In this document: one piece after another, positions 15,612 to 24,660 of the stretch
How the letters are laid out: every line of letters begins with the position of its first letter
Numbering within the stretch: the stretch's first letter is position 1
Translations under genes and position numbers: made by a program
Notes under the pieces: model-generated
Seen by the model: only the letters and a program-made list of their open reading frames with translations
The model's database searches: none
Told to the model about the DNA's origin: nothing
Assembly: GCA_019749915.1 (NCBI GenBank)
Contig: JAIEPE010000044.1
Span: 1-63,486, forward strand
Length of the DNA: 63,486 bases
Source: Alphaproteobacteria bacterium
Lineage (GTDB): Bacteria > Pseudomonadota > Alphaproteobacteria > UBA9655
Reading direction: 5' to 3'

Positions 15612-16649
15612 TTAACTTACTTTTTTCCGAGTATCTTCAACAAGTTTCTTCAAAACAGCGACTTGGCGAAAAAACGCCTTGAACGGCAGTGCAGGACTTC
15701 CCATCATCACTTCTTGAGGATCCACATCTCTCATAATGCCACATTTAGCGGCAAGGCGGGCCCCAGAGCCAATTTTAAGATTATCAGCAATGCCAACTTG
15801 CCCTCCGGCGGCTACATAATCGCCGAGTTTTGTACTTCCTGCAATCCCTGTTTGAGCCACCATGACACATCCCTTACCAAATTGGACGTTATGAGCCACC
15901 ATGACCAAATTGTCGATACGGGTTCCAAGGCCAATGATTGTATCTGCTCCACTGCCTCTGTCAACGGTTGTGTTGGCCCCAATTTCTACATAGTCATGGA
16001 TAAGGACGCGCCCTAATTGTGGCACAGGAACGTGTCCTCCCATATCCCCTGGGTCCATAAAGAACCCAAAGCCACTTTGACCAATGCGCGCGCCTGGCTT
16101 TATGTTCACACATTTTCCAATGACCGCATGGGAGATGGAAACGTGACTTCCAATGGTTGTATTTTCGCCAATAGAAACGCCGTCTTCAATAACCGTATAG
16201 GGCCCCACAATGACGCCATCACCAATCTCAGCATTCTCGCCGATGATAGCCAAGGGACCAATGACCACATCTTTGCCCAGCTTGGCAGAGGAATCAATAA
16301 TGGCTGTAGGATCAATCCTGCCGACTTTCTTCTCTTGAGAGTAGAAAGCAGTGGCTATCATTGCAAAAGAACGGTGGGGATACTTGGCAACAAGAAGAGC
16401 CATGTTTTCAGGGGCGCGCTCGGCCATTTCTTCCCCAAGAACACAAGCCAATGCCTTCGTGTCTTGTAAAAGAGCCTGGTATTTCGTGTTATGCAAAACC
16501 CCAATACACGTCGCATCTGCCTCATTTAAAGGCGCCACATCATGAATAAGGAGCGCGGGATCCCCTCTGTGGATCTCACATTGACCAATCTTTGCCAACT
16601 GCTCAAGCGTAAAGGGACCTTTTTTCTTAAAAAATCGCGGATCTGCCAT
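15612..16649 (-). CDS. lpxD: UDP-3-O-acylglucosamine N-acyltransferase LpxD
   Basis: LpxD adds the second hydroxyacyl chain to the glucosamine amine in lipid A synthesis. The 345-residue protein has the N-terminal uridine-binding domain (residues 1-110), a long hexapeptide-repeat beta-helix, the catalytic-His region NLVMVAHNVQFG and the C-terminal helix ending in the family-typical ALPFKAFFRQVAVLKKL. It is the first gene of lpxD-fabZ-lpxA-lpxI-lpxB; bamA, often just upstream in other bacteria, is not here. The promoter must lie in the short gap before the divergent toxin-antitoxin pair. Confidence 0.95.
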   Translation of the reverse strand: MADPRFFKKKGPFTLEQLAKIGQCEIHRGDPALLIHDVAPLNEADATCIGVLHNTKYQALLQDTKALACVLGEEMAERAPENMALLVAKYPHRSFAMIATAFYSQEKKVGRIDPTAIIDSSAKLGKDVVIGPLAIIGENAEIGDGVIVGPYTVIEDGVSIGENTTIGSHVSISHAVIGKCVNIKPGARIGQSGFGFFMDPGDMGGHVPVPQLGRVLIHDYVEIGANTTVDRGSGADTIIGLGTRIDNLVMVAHNVQFGKGCVMVAQTGIAGSTKLGDYVAAGGQVGIADNLKIGSGARLAAKCGIMRDVDPQEVMMGSPALPFKAFFRQVAVLKKLVEDTRKKVS

Positions 16650-16665
16650 AATTCCAAAATCTATT

Positions 16666-16777
16666 TATTGACTAGTGTAAACTATATAACGAGATTTGCC
16701 GTTAAAGACAAAGAGTTTTTTAACCCATATAATAAACACCTTGACAATTTATAAATCTAGTCTTAGACTAGTCAATA
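16666..16777. promoter_or_regulatory. Promoter and palindromic operators of the toxin-antitoxin pair (shared with lpxD upstream region)
   Basis: A -35 TTGACA (16741-16746) lies 17 bases before a weak -10 TAGACT (16764-16769). A palindrome, CTAGTC-TTA-GACTAG (16757-16771), covers the -10, as expected for antitoxin autorepression. The sequence ACTAGTCAATA (16767-16777) recurs in inverted form as TATTGACTAGT at 16666-16676, close to the divergent lpxD start. AGGAG lies before the antitoxin ATG. The repressor assignment is inference from family behaviour. Confidence 0.6.
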
Positions 16778-16795
16778 TAAGCTAGGAGATTTTCC

Positions 16796-17035
16796 ATGAT
16801 TGAAGTTAGCACTTATGAGGCCAAGACCCACTTATCTGAACTTTTACAAAAAGTTAAAAATGGAGAAAGAGTTCTGATTACAAAACACCATATTCCTATT
16901 GCCATGATGACCCCTGCTTTGTCGCAAAGGAAGAGATCCGTGGAAGAAACCATTGCAGCCATGAAACTTTTTAGAAAAGAAAATACTCTTAAGGGCCTTA
17001 AACTTAAAAATATGATAGAAGAGGGGCGCCGGTGA
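16796..17035 (+). CDS. Antitoxin, Phd/YefM type
   Basis: A 79-residue antitoxin. The N-terminal half has the Phd/YefM DNA-binding pattern: IEVSTYEAKTHLSELLQKVKNGERVLIT, then the HHIPIAMMTP strand. The C-terminal half is the basic, probably disordered toxin-binding tail. Antitoxins of this family bind a palindrome in their own promoter, and one overlaps the -10 here. The stop overlaps the toxin start in GTGA, which implies coupled translation. Confidence 0.88.
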   Translation: MIEVSTYEAKTHLSELLQKVKNGERVLITKHHIPIAMMTPALSQRKRSVEETIAAMKLFRKENTLKGLKLKNMIEEGRR

Positions 17036-17448
17036 CACGTTTCGTTCTTGATTGTTCACTCACAATGAGCTGGTGTTTCGAGGATGAAAAAAGTCCGATA
17101 GGAGATCAAATCCTTGATAAATTGACTCTTGAAGACCAAGAGGCAATTGTTCCTTCCTTATGGCGTCTTGAGATCGTAAATGTTCTGAACGTTGCTGAAA
17201 GACAAGAAAGGATCTCAACGGCACGGTCTCTTGTTTTTCTTGATTTTCTTTTAGAGCTTCCCATTATCGTTGATGAAACACCGCAAAATTTTAAAGATGT
17301 ACATCTTCTTTCAAAGACCTATGGTCTTAGCGCTTATGATGCAGTTTACCTTGATCTGGCAACGCGTGAACAAGTTCCTTTAGCAACATTCGATAAAAAA
17401 CTCATAAAAGCCGCTAATGAAGCTGGCGTTCCTCTTTTTATTCCTTAG
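17032..17448 (+). CDS. VapC-type toxin, PIN-domain ribonuclease
   Basis: A 138-residue PIN-domain protein, the toxin partner of the gene before it. The acidic residues expected for metal-dependent RNA cleavage are present: Asp in FVLDCSLT, Glu in LWRLEIVNVL, Asp in SAYDAVYLDLA and Asp in ATFDKKL. The site looks intact. The likely GTG start is four bases inside the antitoxin gene. VapC toxins usually cleave tRNA or rRNA; the target here is unknown. Confidence 0.87.
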   Translation: MTRFVLDCSLTMSWCFEDEKSPIGDQILDKLTLEDQEAIVPSLWRLEIVNVLNVAERQERISTARSLVFLDFLLELPIIVDETPQNFKDVHLLSKTYGLSAYDAVYLDLATREQVPLATFDKKLIKAANEAGVPLFIP

Positions 17449-17501
17449 CTAAAAGGATATTGCTGAAGAAACAGCTGTCTTCTCCTGAGTCATTTAAAAG
17501 C

Positions 17502-18083
17502 CTATGGCTTCCCAGCTTCCCATCTGGCAGAGATTTCAGCAACCCTTTGACCTAAATGTTTGGCTGTGAGTCTATCTGATTTTGGGGGAGCTGTCTCCGG
17601 ACCTTCATCTGCATTGGATTGCGCAAAAGCACCCCCAAAGGAACCCAACCTGTTAAGATCCTCTATTGAAGCTGTGGAGCTATTATTGCCTGGCATTAAT
17701 CCAAGACCAACCCAAATCATCCCATGCTGCTGAGACAAATTAAACATGGCATGGAGGCTCTGAAGCTTGTCACCATTTTGGGAGCCGGAATTAATAAATG
17801 CAGCGGCAAGCTTATCTTTCCACTTCATTTCCATCCATCTTTTTGAGGTTTTTTCAGCGAAAATCCAAAACCCGGCCGAGACAGATCCCATATAGGTAGG
17901 CGCTCCAAAAATGATGGCCGTAGCATGATCAAGATCATCCCAGTGGGAATCAACATCCTCTACGGAAATGAGTATACCTGTAGCCTTTTTACTCTCTTGA
18001 ACGCCTTCCAAAACAGATTCGGCTAATTTTTTTGTATGTCCGTATCCTGAATGATAAACAATAGCAACACTTGGTTTTGTCAT
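17502..18083 (-). CDS. Flavodoxin-like NAD(P)H-dependent reductase
   Basis: A 193-residue flavodoxin-fold protein. The N-terminal IVYHSGYGHTKKLAESV is the phosphate-binding loop for FMN; FGAPTYMGSVSAGFW and the FINSGSQNGDKLQSL segment match the WrbA and FMN-reductase group. It probably reduces quinones or other small acceptors using FMN. The substrate cannot be told from sequence. It stands alone, convergent with the toxin gene. Confidence 0.75.
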   Translation of the reverse strand: MTKPSVAIVYHSGYGHTKKLAESVLEGVQESKKATGILISVEDVDSHWDDLDHATAIIFGAPTYMGSVSAGFWIFAEKTSKRWMEMKWKDKLAAAFINSGSQNGDKLQSLHAMFNLSQQHGMIWVGLGLMPGNNSSTASIEDLNRLGSFGGAFAQSNADEGPETAPPKSDRLTAKHLGQRVAEISARWEAGKP

Positions 18084-18188
18084 TTTTCCCTCGTTTTTTA
18101 TTATTTGAAACCTATTCTACAATCAAACAACAGAAATGGAAAGCTTGTGGAGTAGCATTGTGGAGTAGCATAGAGTTATACTGATGCT

Positions 18189-21164
18189 CTACTCTTCCTC
18201 TAAATTAAATAGCGCCACATTGCCGCCACTGGCCATGGTGTTATAGCTGAAGGTCCGCTCCACAGCAAAACGCGGAAGATAATGGGGACCGCCGGCCTTG
18301 GGGCCGGTGCCGGAAAGACCTTCTCCGCCAAAAGGCTGAACCCCTACGACAGCGCCAATCATGGTGCGATTCACATAAAGGTTCCCCACACGGGCTTTGG
18401 TACGCACCTTTTCAATAGTGCTTTCAATGCGGCTCTCAAGACCCATGGTCAGACCATAGCCTTTGTGATTGATGGCAGTGATGACTTTATCAAGATCTCT
18501 GGCCTTAAAGCGCGCTACATGAAGGATAGGGCCAAAAACTTCCTGTGAAAGAGCCTCAATGCCTTGTATCTCAATAATAGAGGGGGCAACAAAGTTCCCT
18601 TCCAAATTCGGAAGAGGAGTGCGGGCCAAAGGTTTATGACGTTTTACATAAGCCTCTATTTGCTCTTGCGCCTCCTTATTGATCACGGGCCCTACATCCG
18701 TTGAAAGGAGTGCAGGATCGCCCACCGTCAGGTTTTCCATCGCCTCTCGCAGCATCGCAAGGGTTTGATCATAAATGTCGTCTTGAAGATAGAGAATTCT
18801 TAAAGCAGAGCACCGCTGTCCTGCACTTTGAAAGGCAGATACAATGACATCATCCACCACTTGCTCAATCAAGGCCGAAGAGTCCACGATCATAACATTA
18901 AGACCACCCGTCTCTGCAATGAACGGCACGATGGGCCCTCCCCGTTCTGCGAGGATTTTCTGAATGCTTTGAGCTGTGGAGGTGGAGCCGGTAAATACCA
19001 CACCACTGATACGCTGATCTTCAATTAAAGGTGTTCCAAAAACCTTGCTAGGACCGTGGAGAAAATGAAGAACTTCCTTGGGTACACCTGCCTCATGGAG
19101 AACCTTTATGGCATGCCAAGCAATCAAAGGTGTTGCTGATGCAGGCTTTGCGATCACTCCATTGCCTGCCACAAGAGCCGCCGTCACTTGACCCATAAAA
19201 ATAGCCAAAGGAAAGTTCCACGGACTGATACAAGCAAAGACACCCCGCCCCCTAAGGACCAACTGATTCAGCTCTCCCGTAGGGCCCGGAAGGGTCTGAG
19301 GCACCTCAAAATGTTTCAAGGCCTCGATAGCATAGTACCGACAAAAATCCATGGCTTCTCGAAGCTCGGCCACCGCATCAGGGAGCGTCTTCCCCGCTTC
19401 TTCAATCAAAAGGCCCAAGAAAAGCCCCCTCCGCTTTTCAATTATATCGGCCGCTCTTTTGAAAATTTCAGCCCGCTGAGAAGCTGGCACTTCATCCCAC
19501 GCTACCTGATGAGTTGTGGCTTGGTTCAAAGCGTCATTAAGATCTTTAAGGGTATTTTCTTTATGAGTGCCATACTCTCCTTTAGCCTTCTCAATCTCAG
19601 CTTTTAAGGTTTCTAAGGTTTTCCTGTCATTCAGATCATACCCTCGAGAGTTTTCTCGGTGAGGGCCATAGATATCTTTGGGAAAGGGAATCATGGGATG
19701 CTTGCCAGGAGAATGGGTTTCAAAGAACATCAGAGGATCCTCAACAATCTTCTCTGGAGACACCTTAGAATCATAGATCTTATGAACAAAAGAGGAATTG
19801 GCTCCATTCTCTAAAAGACGACGGACAAGATAAGGCAGCAGATCTCGATTATCTCCCACGGGAGCATACACTCTAACGGCGATGGGGTGGCTGTTACGAA
19901 CAACCGTATATAGCTCTTCTCCCATACCCTGTAAACGCTGGAATTCAATGTCCGTTCGATTCCCTGCCATCTCAAGGACGGCCGCCACCGTATAGGCATT
20001 ATGGGTTGCAAATTGAGGGTAAAGGATACCTTTGGCTTTTAAAAGCTGCTGAGTGCATGCAAGATAAGAAAGGTCTGTGGCAGCCTTTCGCGTAAAGACC
20101 GGATATTCAGAGTATCCCCCAACTTGGGCGATCTTAATTTCCGTATCCCAATAGGCTCCTTTTACAAGACGCACCATGAAAGGCTTTTTTGTTATCTCAG
20201 CTAATTCTTGCACCCATCCAATCACGGCAGGTGCACGGGTTTGATAGGCTTGAACCGCAAGACCAAACCCATCCCAGTTTGCGAGCTCTTTCGTCTCCGA
20301 AACAGCTTTAATCAAATCAAGGGACAACTCAAGACGGGCAGCTTCCTCCGCATCAATGGTCAGGGCAATCCCTGCTGTTTGTGCGCGTTGACACAGCTCA
20401 ATCAAATCCGGAAGAAGTTCTTTCATGACCTCATCGTAATGGGAAAGGGCGTAATGAGGGTGAAGAGCGGAGAGCTTTACAGAAATGCTGTCCCTCTCAT
20501 AGGGTGAATTCCCCGTTCCCTTTTGCCGCGCTAGAACCTCAATAGCATGAGCATAAGATTGCTTATAGGCCTTAGCCATAGAGGGGGTACGCGCCCCCTC
20601 CCCCAACATATCAAAGGAAAAACGATCTTGAGGCGTTTTAAGGCGGCGCTTTGATGCCGTTTCAATGGTTCGTCCCAAGATAAATTCCCGCCCCAAAAAG
20701 TACATAAAAGCACGAAAGAGGGCCAAATTGACGGGCTGAGCCATCGGCTCCAAGACTGAGGCTTGCAAAGTACTGATGATTTGAAGTCCCCAGCGAGAAA
20801 GCTTGAGTAAAGCATCTTCCTTAAATCCTCCCTTACGCCAATCAAACTGGAAGAGTTTATCTTCCAAAAGAAGACCGGCCGTATAGGAGTCAGGAATGCG
20901 CAAGAAAGCTTCTGCGAGAGCCATTAAGGAACGCCCCTCTGGCTCACTTAAGGGGAAGGCTTGCATAAAGCGTTGAATATTAAAAGTCCCCATAGGCAGG
21001 GCCCGCACGGCCTTAATCCATACTTTGGCTTGATGGGCAATAGAAGATGAGGAAGTTTCTAGACCCTTTAAATCTTTCGATAGAGCTTTGATCAATGCCC
21101 CCTCATCTTGGGACAAAAGATTTTCTAAATCCGGATAAGAAAGGGGAGACTCACTCCACATCAT
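18189..21164 (-). CDS. putA: Bifunctional proline dehydrogenase / glutamate-semialdehyde dehydrogenase PutA
   Basis: PutA oxidises proline to glutamate in two steps, passing electrons to FAD and quinone and then to NAD. In the 991 residues, a helical N-terminal part is followed by the FAD-binding barrel (about 190-460), with VRLVKGAYWDTEIK and FATHNAYTV. The aldehyde dehydrogenase part (about 510-980) has CISPWNFPLA, the catalytic ETGG and the nucleophile in AGQRCSALR. The ribbon-helix-helix DNA-binding domain of the trifunctional PutA is absent, so it should not repress its own gene. A second ATG is the next codon, so the start is uncertain by one residue. Confidence 0.95.
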   Translation of the reverse strand: MMWSESPLSYPDLENLLSQDEGALIKALSKDLKGLETSSSSIAHQAKVWIKAVRALPMGTFNIQRFMQAFPLSEPEGRSLMALAEAFLRIPDSYTAGLLLEDKLFQFDWRKGGFKEDALLKLSRWGLQIISTLQASVLEPMAQPVNLALFRAFMYFLGREFILGRTIETASKRRLKTPQDRFSFDMLGEGARTPSMAKAYKQSYAHAIEVLARQKGTGNSPYERDSISVKLSALHPHYALSHYDEVMKELLPDLIELCQRAQTAGIALTIDAEEAARLELSLDLIKAVSETKELANWDGFGLAVQAYQTRAPAVIGWVQELAEITKKPFMVRLVKGAYWDTEIKIAQVGGYSEYPVFTRKAATDLSYLACTQQLLKAKGILYPQFATHNAYTVAAVLEMAGNRTDIEFQRLQGMGEELYTVVRNSHPIAVRVYAPVGDNRDLLPYLVRRLLENGANSSFVHKIYDSKVSPEKIVEDPLMFFETHSPGKHPMIPFPKDIYGPHRENSRGYDLNDRKTLETLKAEIEKAKGEYGTHKENTLKDLNDALNQATTHQVAWDEVPASQRAEIFKRAADIIEKRRGLFLGLLIEEAGKTLPDAVAELREAMDFCRYYAIEALKHFEVPQTLPGPTGELNQLVLRGRGVFACISPWNFPLAIFMGQVTAALVAGNGVIAKPASATPLIAWHAIKVLHEAGVPKEVLHFLHGPSKVFGTPLIEDQRISGVVFTGSTSTAQSIQKILAERGGPIVPFIAETGGLNVMIVDSSALIEQVVDDVIVSAFQSAGQRCSALRILYLQDDIYDQTLAMLREAMENLTVGDPALLSTDVGPVINKEAQEQIEAYVKRHKPLARTPLPNLEGNFVAPSIIEIQGIEALSQEVFGPILHVARFKARDLDKVITAINHKGYGLTMGLESRIESTIEKVRTKARVGNLYVNRTMIGAVVGVQPFGGEGLSGTGPKAGGPHYLPRFAVERTFSYNTMASGGNVALFNLEEE

Positions 21165-21197
21165 CGGTAAAAGGTCCTTCTGTTTTTTGATTTTAAT

Positions 21198-22124
21198 TTA
21201 GGCACTACGACGAGGAATAGAGATATTTTTGAGATTATCTTCAATGTCCTTTTGGGAAGGAAGACTCACCTGAGCCCCTTTGGTCAAACACGCAAGTCCC
21301 CCGGCAACAACGGCTTTTTTAAGAGCAAGTTGCAGCTCAACTCCCTCATCCAAATTGGCCGCAAAGACGCCAACAAAAGCATCCCCGGCTGCAGTGGTAT
21401 CAATCGCATCAACTTGTAAGGCTCCAACTTCCCACGTGCCTTCGGGTGTGCAAGCAACCGCGCCTTCTTTCCCAAGAGTCACAATACATATGAGGTCATA
21501 ATTAGCAGCCACACGCTTGGCAACAATGGTGGGCGAGATCACATCAAACCCTAAATGAAGTCCTAAATAAGCAGCCTCACTTTGGTTCATAACCAAAACA
21601 TCCAAGGAATCAAGAATGTCATGAGGAATCGAATGAGCAGGAGCCAGGTTCAAGATAATACGCGTCCCATATTTTTTAGCACGACGGATGAGTTTCCAGT
21701 TTTCCTCAACAGAAGTTTCCATCTGGAGCACCAGAGTATTCCCCTTGGCCAATAGAAAATTTGGAATTTCCGATTCTTGATTTTCCAAATTCGCGCCCGT
21801 TGCAACGGTCACTTGATTTTCTCCATGGCCATCTACAGAAACAGTCGCGCACCCTGTTGGCAAGCTGAGGCTTTGCCCAATTCCCATCAACTCAATGCCG
21901 GTTGTCTTTAAGGAGTCTAGAATCATGCGTCCAAACTCATCATTTCCTACTTTACTGAATAATTTGACTTGCGCTCCCGCCTTCGCAGCAGCGACCGCTT
22001 GGTTACCTCCTTTACCTCCTGGAATTAATTGATAGCTAGGACAAAGGACCGTATCCCCTGGCCGCGGGAGTTTTTCGAGCTGCATAACCATATCCATATT
22101 CAGAGAACCAAAGACAACAATCAT
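21198..22124 (-). CDS. rbsK: Ribokinase-type sugar kinase
   Basis: A PfkB-family kinase of 308 residues that matches ribokinase best: GSLNMDMVMQL at the N-terminus, PGGKGGNQAVAAAKAGA, the substrate Asn/Glu region MNQSEAAYLG and the ATP/catalytic loop DTTAAGDAFVG. The loop has Ala where GAGD is usual, but the catalytic Asp is present. It would phosphorylate ribose or a related nucleoside-derived sugar. No ribose transporter is beside it. It follows about 30 bases before putA on the same strand and may be co-transcribed with it. Confidence 0.85.
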   Translation of the reverse strand: MIVVFGSLNMDMVMQLEKLPRPGDTVLCPSYQLIPGGKGGNQAVAAAKAGAQVKLFSKVGNDEFGRMILDSLKTTGIELMGIGQSLSLPTGCATVSVDGHGENQVTVATGANLENQESEIPNFLLAKGNTLVLQMETSVEENWKLIRRAKKYGTRIILNLAPAHSIPHDILDSLDVLVMNQSEAAYLGLHLGFDVISPTIVAKRVAANYDLICIVTLGKEGAVACTPEGTWEVGALQVDAIDTTAAGDAFVGVFAANLDEGVELQLALKKAVVAGGLACLTKGAQVSLPSQKDIEDNLKNISIPRRSA

Positions 22125-22195
22125 AGGCTTCTACCTCCCTAAAGGGGCTAAAGGTGGACAATTAAAGGAATAACAAATTTTCTCCTTTCATTCTG

Positions 22196-22220
22196 TCAAT
22201 CCCCACCCTCATGGGGATGA
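22196..22220. repeat. Degenerate family C hairpin
   Basis: CAATCCCC and GGGGATGAC flank a short loop, resembling the C hairpins near 5352 and 23606 but with mismatches. It lies in the gap upstream of ribokinase. Confidence 0.5.
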
Positions 22221-22379
22221 CAACCAGGGGAACTCTGCAATTTCCTTAGTTTCGAGTCCAAAGTATCAACGAACGGGTATGGGAGCAATGAAAATTTAGT
22301 TCACACTATAGACAAATCACTCAAAATCATGTGTTATAAATGGATAAAGTTATCATAAAATTTAAAATGGATAAGAAGC

Positions 22380-23549
22380 GTGCGACATATCAAACAAGAA
22401 GGACTTAAGGTTATTTTCCTTTGTTTGACGTTTTGTTTTCTCCTCGTCCATGATGTCTTAGCACGAAAAGATGCTTCCATTGTCATCTGTGCTGAAACTG
22501 GAAAAATCCACCATGAACACCAAGCCGATGTGGTAACCCATCCGGCATCGCTCACAAAAATGATGACTCTTTACATGACTTTTAAGGCATTAAGAGAAAA
22601 AAAACTCTCTCCTCATCAAACTCTCCCCGTCTCTCATCATGCCTCAAAACAAGCCCCTTGTAAGCTTTGGCTCAAGCCAGGGGCAACAATCACCGTACGG
22701 GAAGCCATTCTTGCTCTCATTACAAAGTCGGCCAATGATGCCGCTGTTGTTCTGGCCGAAGCTCTTGCCGATACAGAGGTCAAGTTTGCTCAAATTATGA
22801 CGCGCCAAGCTCAAAAACTGGGCATGACAAAAACCGTTTTTAAAAACGCATCGGGCCTCCCTAACATGCAACAAGTCACAACAGCGCGCGATATGGCTAC
22901 TCTCTCTCGTTCTCTCTATAAACATTTCCCGGATTTTTTTCATCTCTTTAAAACACCCAAGTTTGTTCATAAAGGTGTGGTTCACAATAATCACAATAAG
23001 CTTTTGCGATACCCAGACTTTGAGGGAATTAAGACTGGTTTCATTAATGCCTCTGGCTTTAATTTAGCGGCCTCCGTTGTTCGAAATAACAAACGGATTA
23101 TTGCTGTTGTAATGGGAGGAGAATCAGCACACCTCCGAGATAAGAAAATGCTAAAACTGGTTGAGGCAACCTTCATAAAAATAAAAGGAAAAAGGCCCTC
23201 TCTTCATAATGAAAGCAACTCTAACTCCATTGAGCATTTAATTCAAACCTTAGGGCCAGTCACTCCATCCCCCAAAAATCATATCACCCATGCGACCTTT
23301 CTTACAAAGAAAGGAGCTGTGAAAACCTTAAAAACAAAATACAACTCCGTTGATGAGATTTTGAATGTCATTGAAGATGATAAACCTAAACTCGTTAAAG
23401 CAAAGTCTTCTTCTACAAAAAAAACTCCAAAAACGACAAAATCCAAAGTAAAAGTTACATCCACGCAAAAACTTAAAGAAAAAAATAAAAAGGCTCCCAT
23501 GACAAATGCGAAAAACAAAAGCAAAAAAAAACGCTTAAAGCAAGCTTAG
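22380..23549 (+). CDS. D-alanyl-D-alanine carboxypeptidase family protein with a Lys-rich tail
   Basis: A serine DD-peptidase of the DacA/S11 family that trims the terminal D-Ala from peptidoglycan stems. Residues 1-28 form a signal peptide. The three active-site motifs are visible: SLTK in HPASLTKMMT, SAN in TKSANDAAVV and KTG in EGIKTGFINASG. After the catalytic domain (to about residue 275), the final 80 residues are a low-complexity tail very rich in Lys, Thr and Ser, where a DacA beta-domain and membrane anchor would normally be. The tail may bind anionic polymers, which is inference. The start is a GTG. Confidence 0.9.
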   Translation: MRHIKQEGLKVIFLCLTFCFLLVHDVLARKDASIVICAETGKIHHEHQADVVTHPASLTKMMTLYMTFKALREKKLSPHQTLPVSHHASKQAPCKLWLKPGATITVREAILALITKSANDAAVVLAEALADTEVKFAQIMTRQAQKLGMTKTVFKNASGLPNMQQVTTARDMATLSRSLYKHFPDFFHLFKTPKFVHKGVVHNNHNKLLRYPDFEGIKTGFINASGFNLAASVVRNNKRIIAVVMGGESAHLRDKKMLKLVEATFIKIKGKRPSLHNESNSNSIEHLIQTLGPVTPSPKNHITHATFLTKKGAVKTLKTKYNSVDEILNVIEDDKPKLVKAKSSSTKKTPKTTKSKVKVTSTQKLKEKNKKAPMTNAKNKSKKKRLKQA

Positions 23550-23605
23550 GAGTTCATCTGTCATGAGAAAAACGTTTTTAAGAGTACTTCAAAACCTCAG
23601 AGTTT

Positions 23606-23768
23606 GTCATCCCCGCGAAGGCGGGGATCCAGCTTTGCTTACCCATGGACCCCGCTGTCAAGCAGTGGGGCGTCAATGGTGAGTGTGGCTTTTAAACCAC
23701 CTTTGACGTCCCGCGGATTTACCGCGGGATCCAGTCATTTCCTGGATCCCCGCCTTCGCGGGGATGAC
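23606..23768. repeat. Composite palindromic element (C hairpins around a B double hairpin)
   Basis: A 163-bp unit bounded by perfect 27-bp inverted repeats. The left begins GTCATCCCCGCG and ends GGGGATCCAG; the right is its exact reverse complement. Each repeat is itself a hairpin. Between them lies a family B double hairpin (23646-23734, TGGACCCCGC to GCGGGATCCA) with the GGCTTTTAAACC spacer seen near 7228. The unit separates a ribosome-binding site plus ATG at 23548-23565 from the histidine-phosphatase reading frame. Confidence 0.82.
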
Positions 23769-23783
23769 ATTATTGGGAAGATT

Positions 23784-24401
23784 TTGAAATTTGCTACACT
23801 TATTTTTATTGGCTGCCTCTTGATAAGCAATTTCTCCTCTCTTAACGCAACCCCACGGAAAGTCATTATTACACGTCATGGGAATAAAGTTCCTGGAGGG
23901 TTTTGTCTATCTCTTCAAGGACTTGAACGGGCTTCTGCCTTTGTTCATTACTTCTCAGATTTAAATACTTACCAAGCATCGCCCATAACCCATATCTTTG
24001 CAGCCTCTAGGAAAGGAAAGAAACCTTACATAAGATGCGAGCAAACCTGTAAACCTCTGGCAGATTATTTAAAAATTTCCATGAACATCAACTATGCACC
24101 CGATCAACTTACAGAGGTAGCCAAAGAAATCCTTACAAATCAAAAATATGATGATGCCTCCGTTTTATTGTGCTGGGAGCATAACCATATCCCTCCTCTG
24201 ATTGTTGCATTGGGAGGAGATGATCCCGGCACTTGGGATGATAATATTTTCGATCAAGTCTATCTTCTGAGGTATAAAAAGGGGAAAAAACCTCAGGTTC
24301 AAAAAATACTACAGCAACTCATGTATGGGGACAGGGCCACTTTTTCTGCCACACCATCTCCTCTTCCAGAAATTGCTGTTCCTTGTCCGAAAGATTTCTA
24401 A
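23784..24401 (+). CDS. Secreted histidine-phosphatase-like protein; start region disturbed by a repeat
   Basis: The 205-residue product has a signal peptide (hydrophobic residues 4-20, then SSLNA) and the phosphoglycerate-mutase-like RHG motif in VIITRHGNK. A later LLCWEHNHIP supplies the second histidine region of the fold. The substrate is unknown. A TTG at 23784 is the best current start, with GGGAAG three bases before it. Upstream, AGGAG and an ATG at 23563 begin a signal-like sequence (MRKTFLRVLQNL) that now runs into the composite palindrome and stops at 23682, out of frame. The native gene probably started there, so expression is uncertain. Confidence 0.65.
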   Translation: MKFATLIFIGCLLISNFSSLNATPRKVIITRHGNKVPGGFCLSLQGLERASAFVHYFSDLNTYQASPITHIFAASRKGKKPYIRCEQTCKPLADYLKISMNINYAPDQLTEVAKEILTNQKYDDASVLLCWEHNHIPPLIVALGGDDPGTWDDNIFDQVYLLRYKKGKKPQVQKILQQLMYGDRATFSATPSPLPEIAVPCPKDF

Positions 24402-24402
24402 C

Positions 24403-24645
24403 ATGGCGGACTTAGAACCAGGCCTCTATCAACATTATAAGGGCAATTTTTACCAAGTCATTGGCCTTTGCAGGCACTCTGAATCCCTTGATATTTTAGT
24501 GGCTTACCAAGCGCTTTATGGAGATTATGGTCTGTGGATCAGGCCGCTTGAAATTTTTCAAAGTACGGTGGAGCTGAAAGGAAAACAAGTGCCGCGTTTT
24601 AAGTTCATAAAGTCCCTTAAAAGCGCACCGCCAACCTTACGGTAG
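24403..24645 (+). CDS. DUF1653 family protein
   Basis: A small 80-residue protein with the conserved DUF1653 layout: PGLYQHYKGNFYQV, the RHSES segment, YQALYGDYGLWIRPLEIF and VPRFKFI. The family is widespread and small; its biochemical role is not established to my knowledge. The ATG lies two bases after the histidine-phosphatase stop, so the two are probably translated from one mRNA. A longer start would lie inside the previous gene and lacks family support. Confidence 0.85.
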   Translation: MADLEPGLYQHYKGNFYQVIGLCRHSESLDILVAYQALYGDYGLWIRPLEIFQSTVELKGKQVPRFKFIKSLKSAPPTLR

Positions 24646-24660
24646 AAAGTTCTTCTTCAA

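Noticed and set aside
15663-16469. Two plus-strand open frames opposite lpxD
   Set aside because: They are antisense shadows of the hexapeptide-repeat coding region, which tends to be open on both strands.
18189-21164. PutA as a trifunctional autorepressor
   Set aside because: No ribbon-helix-helix domain precedes the proline dehydrogenase part.
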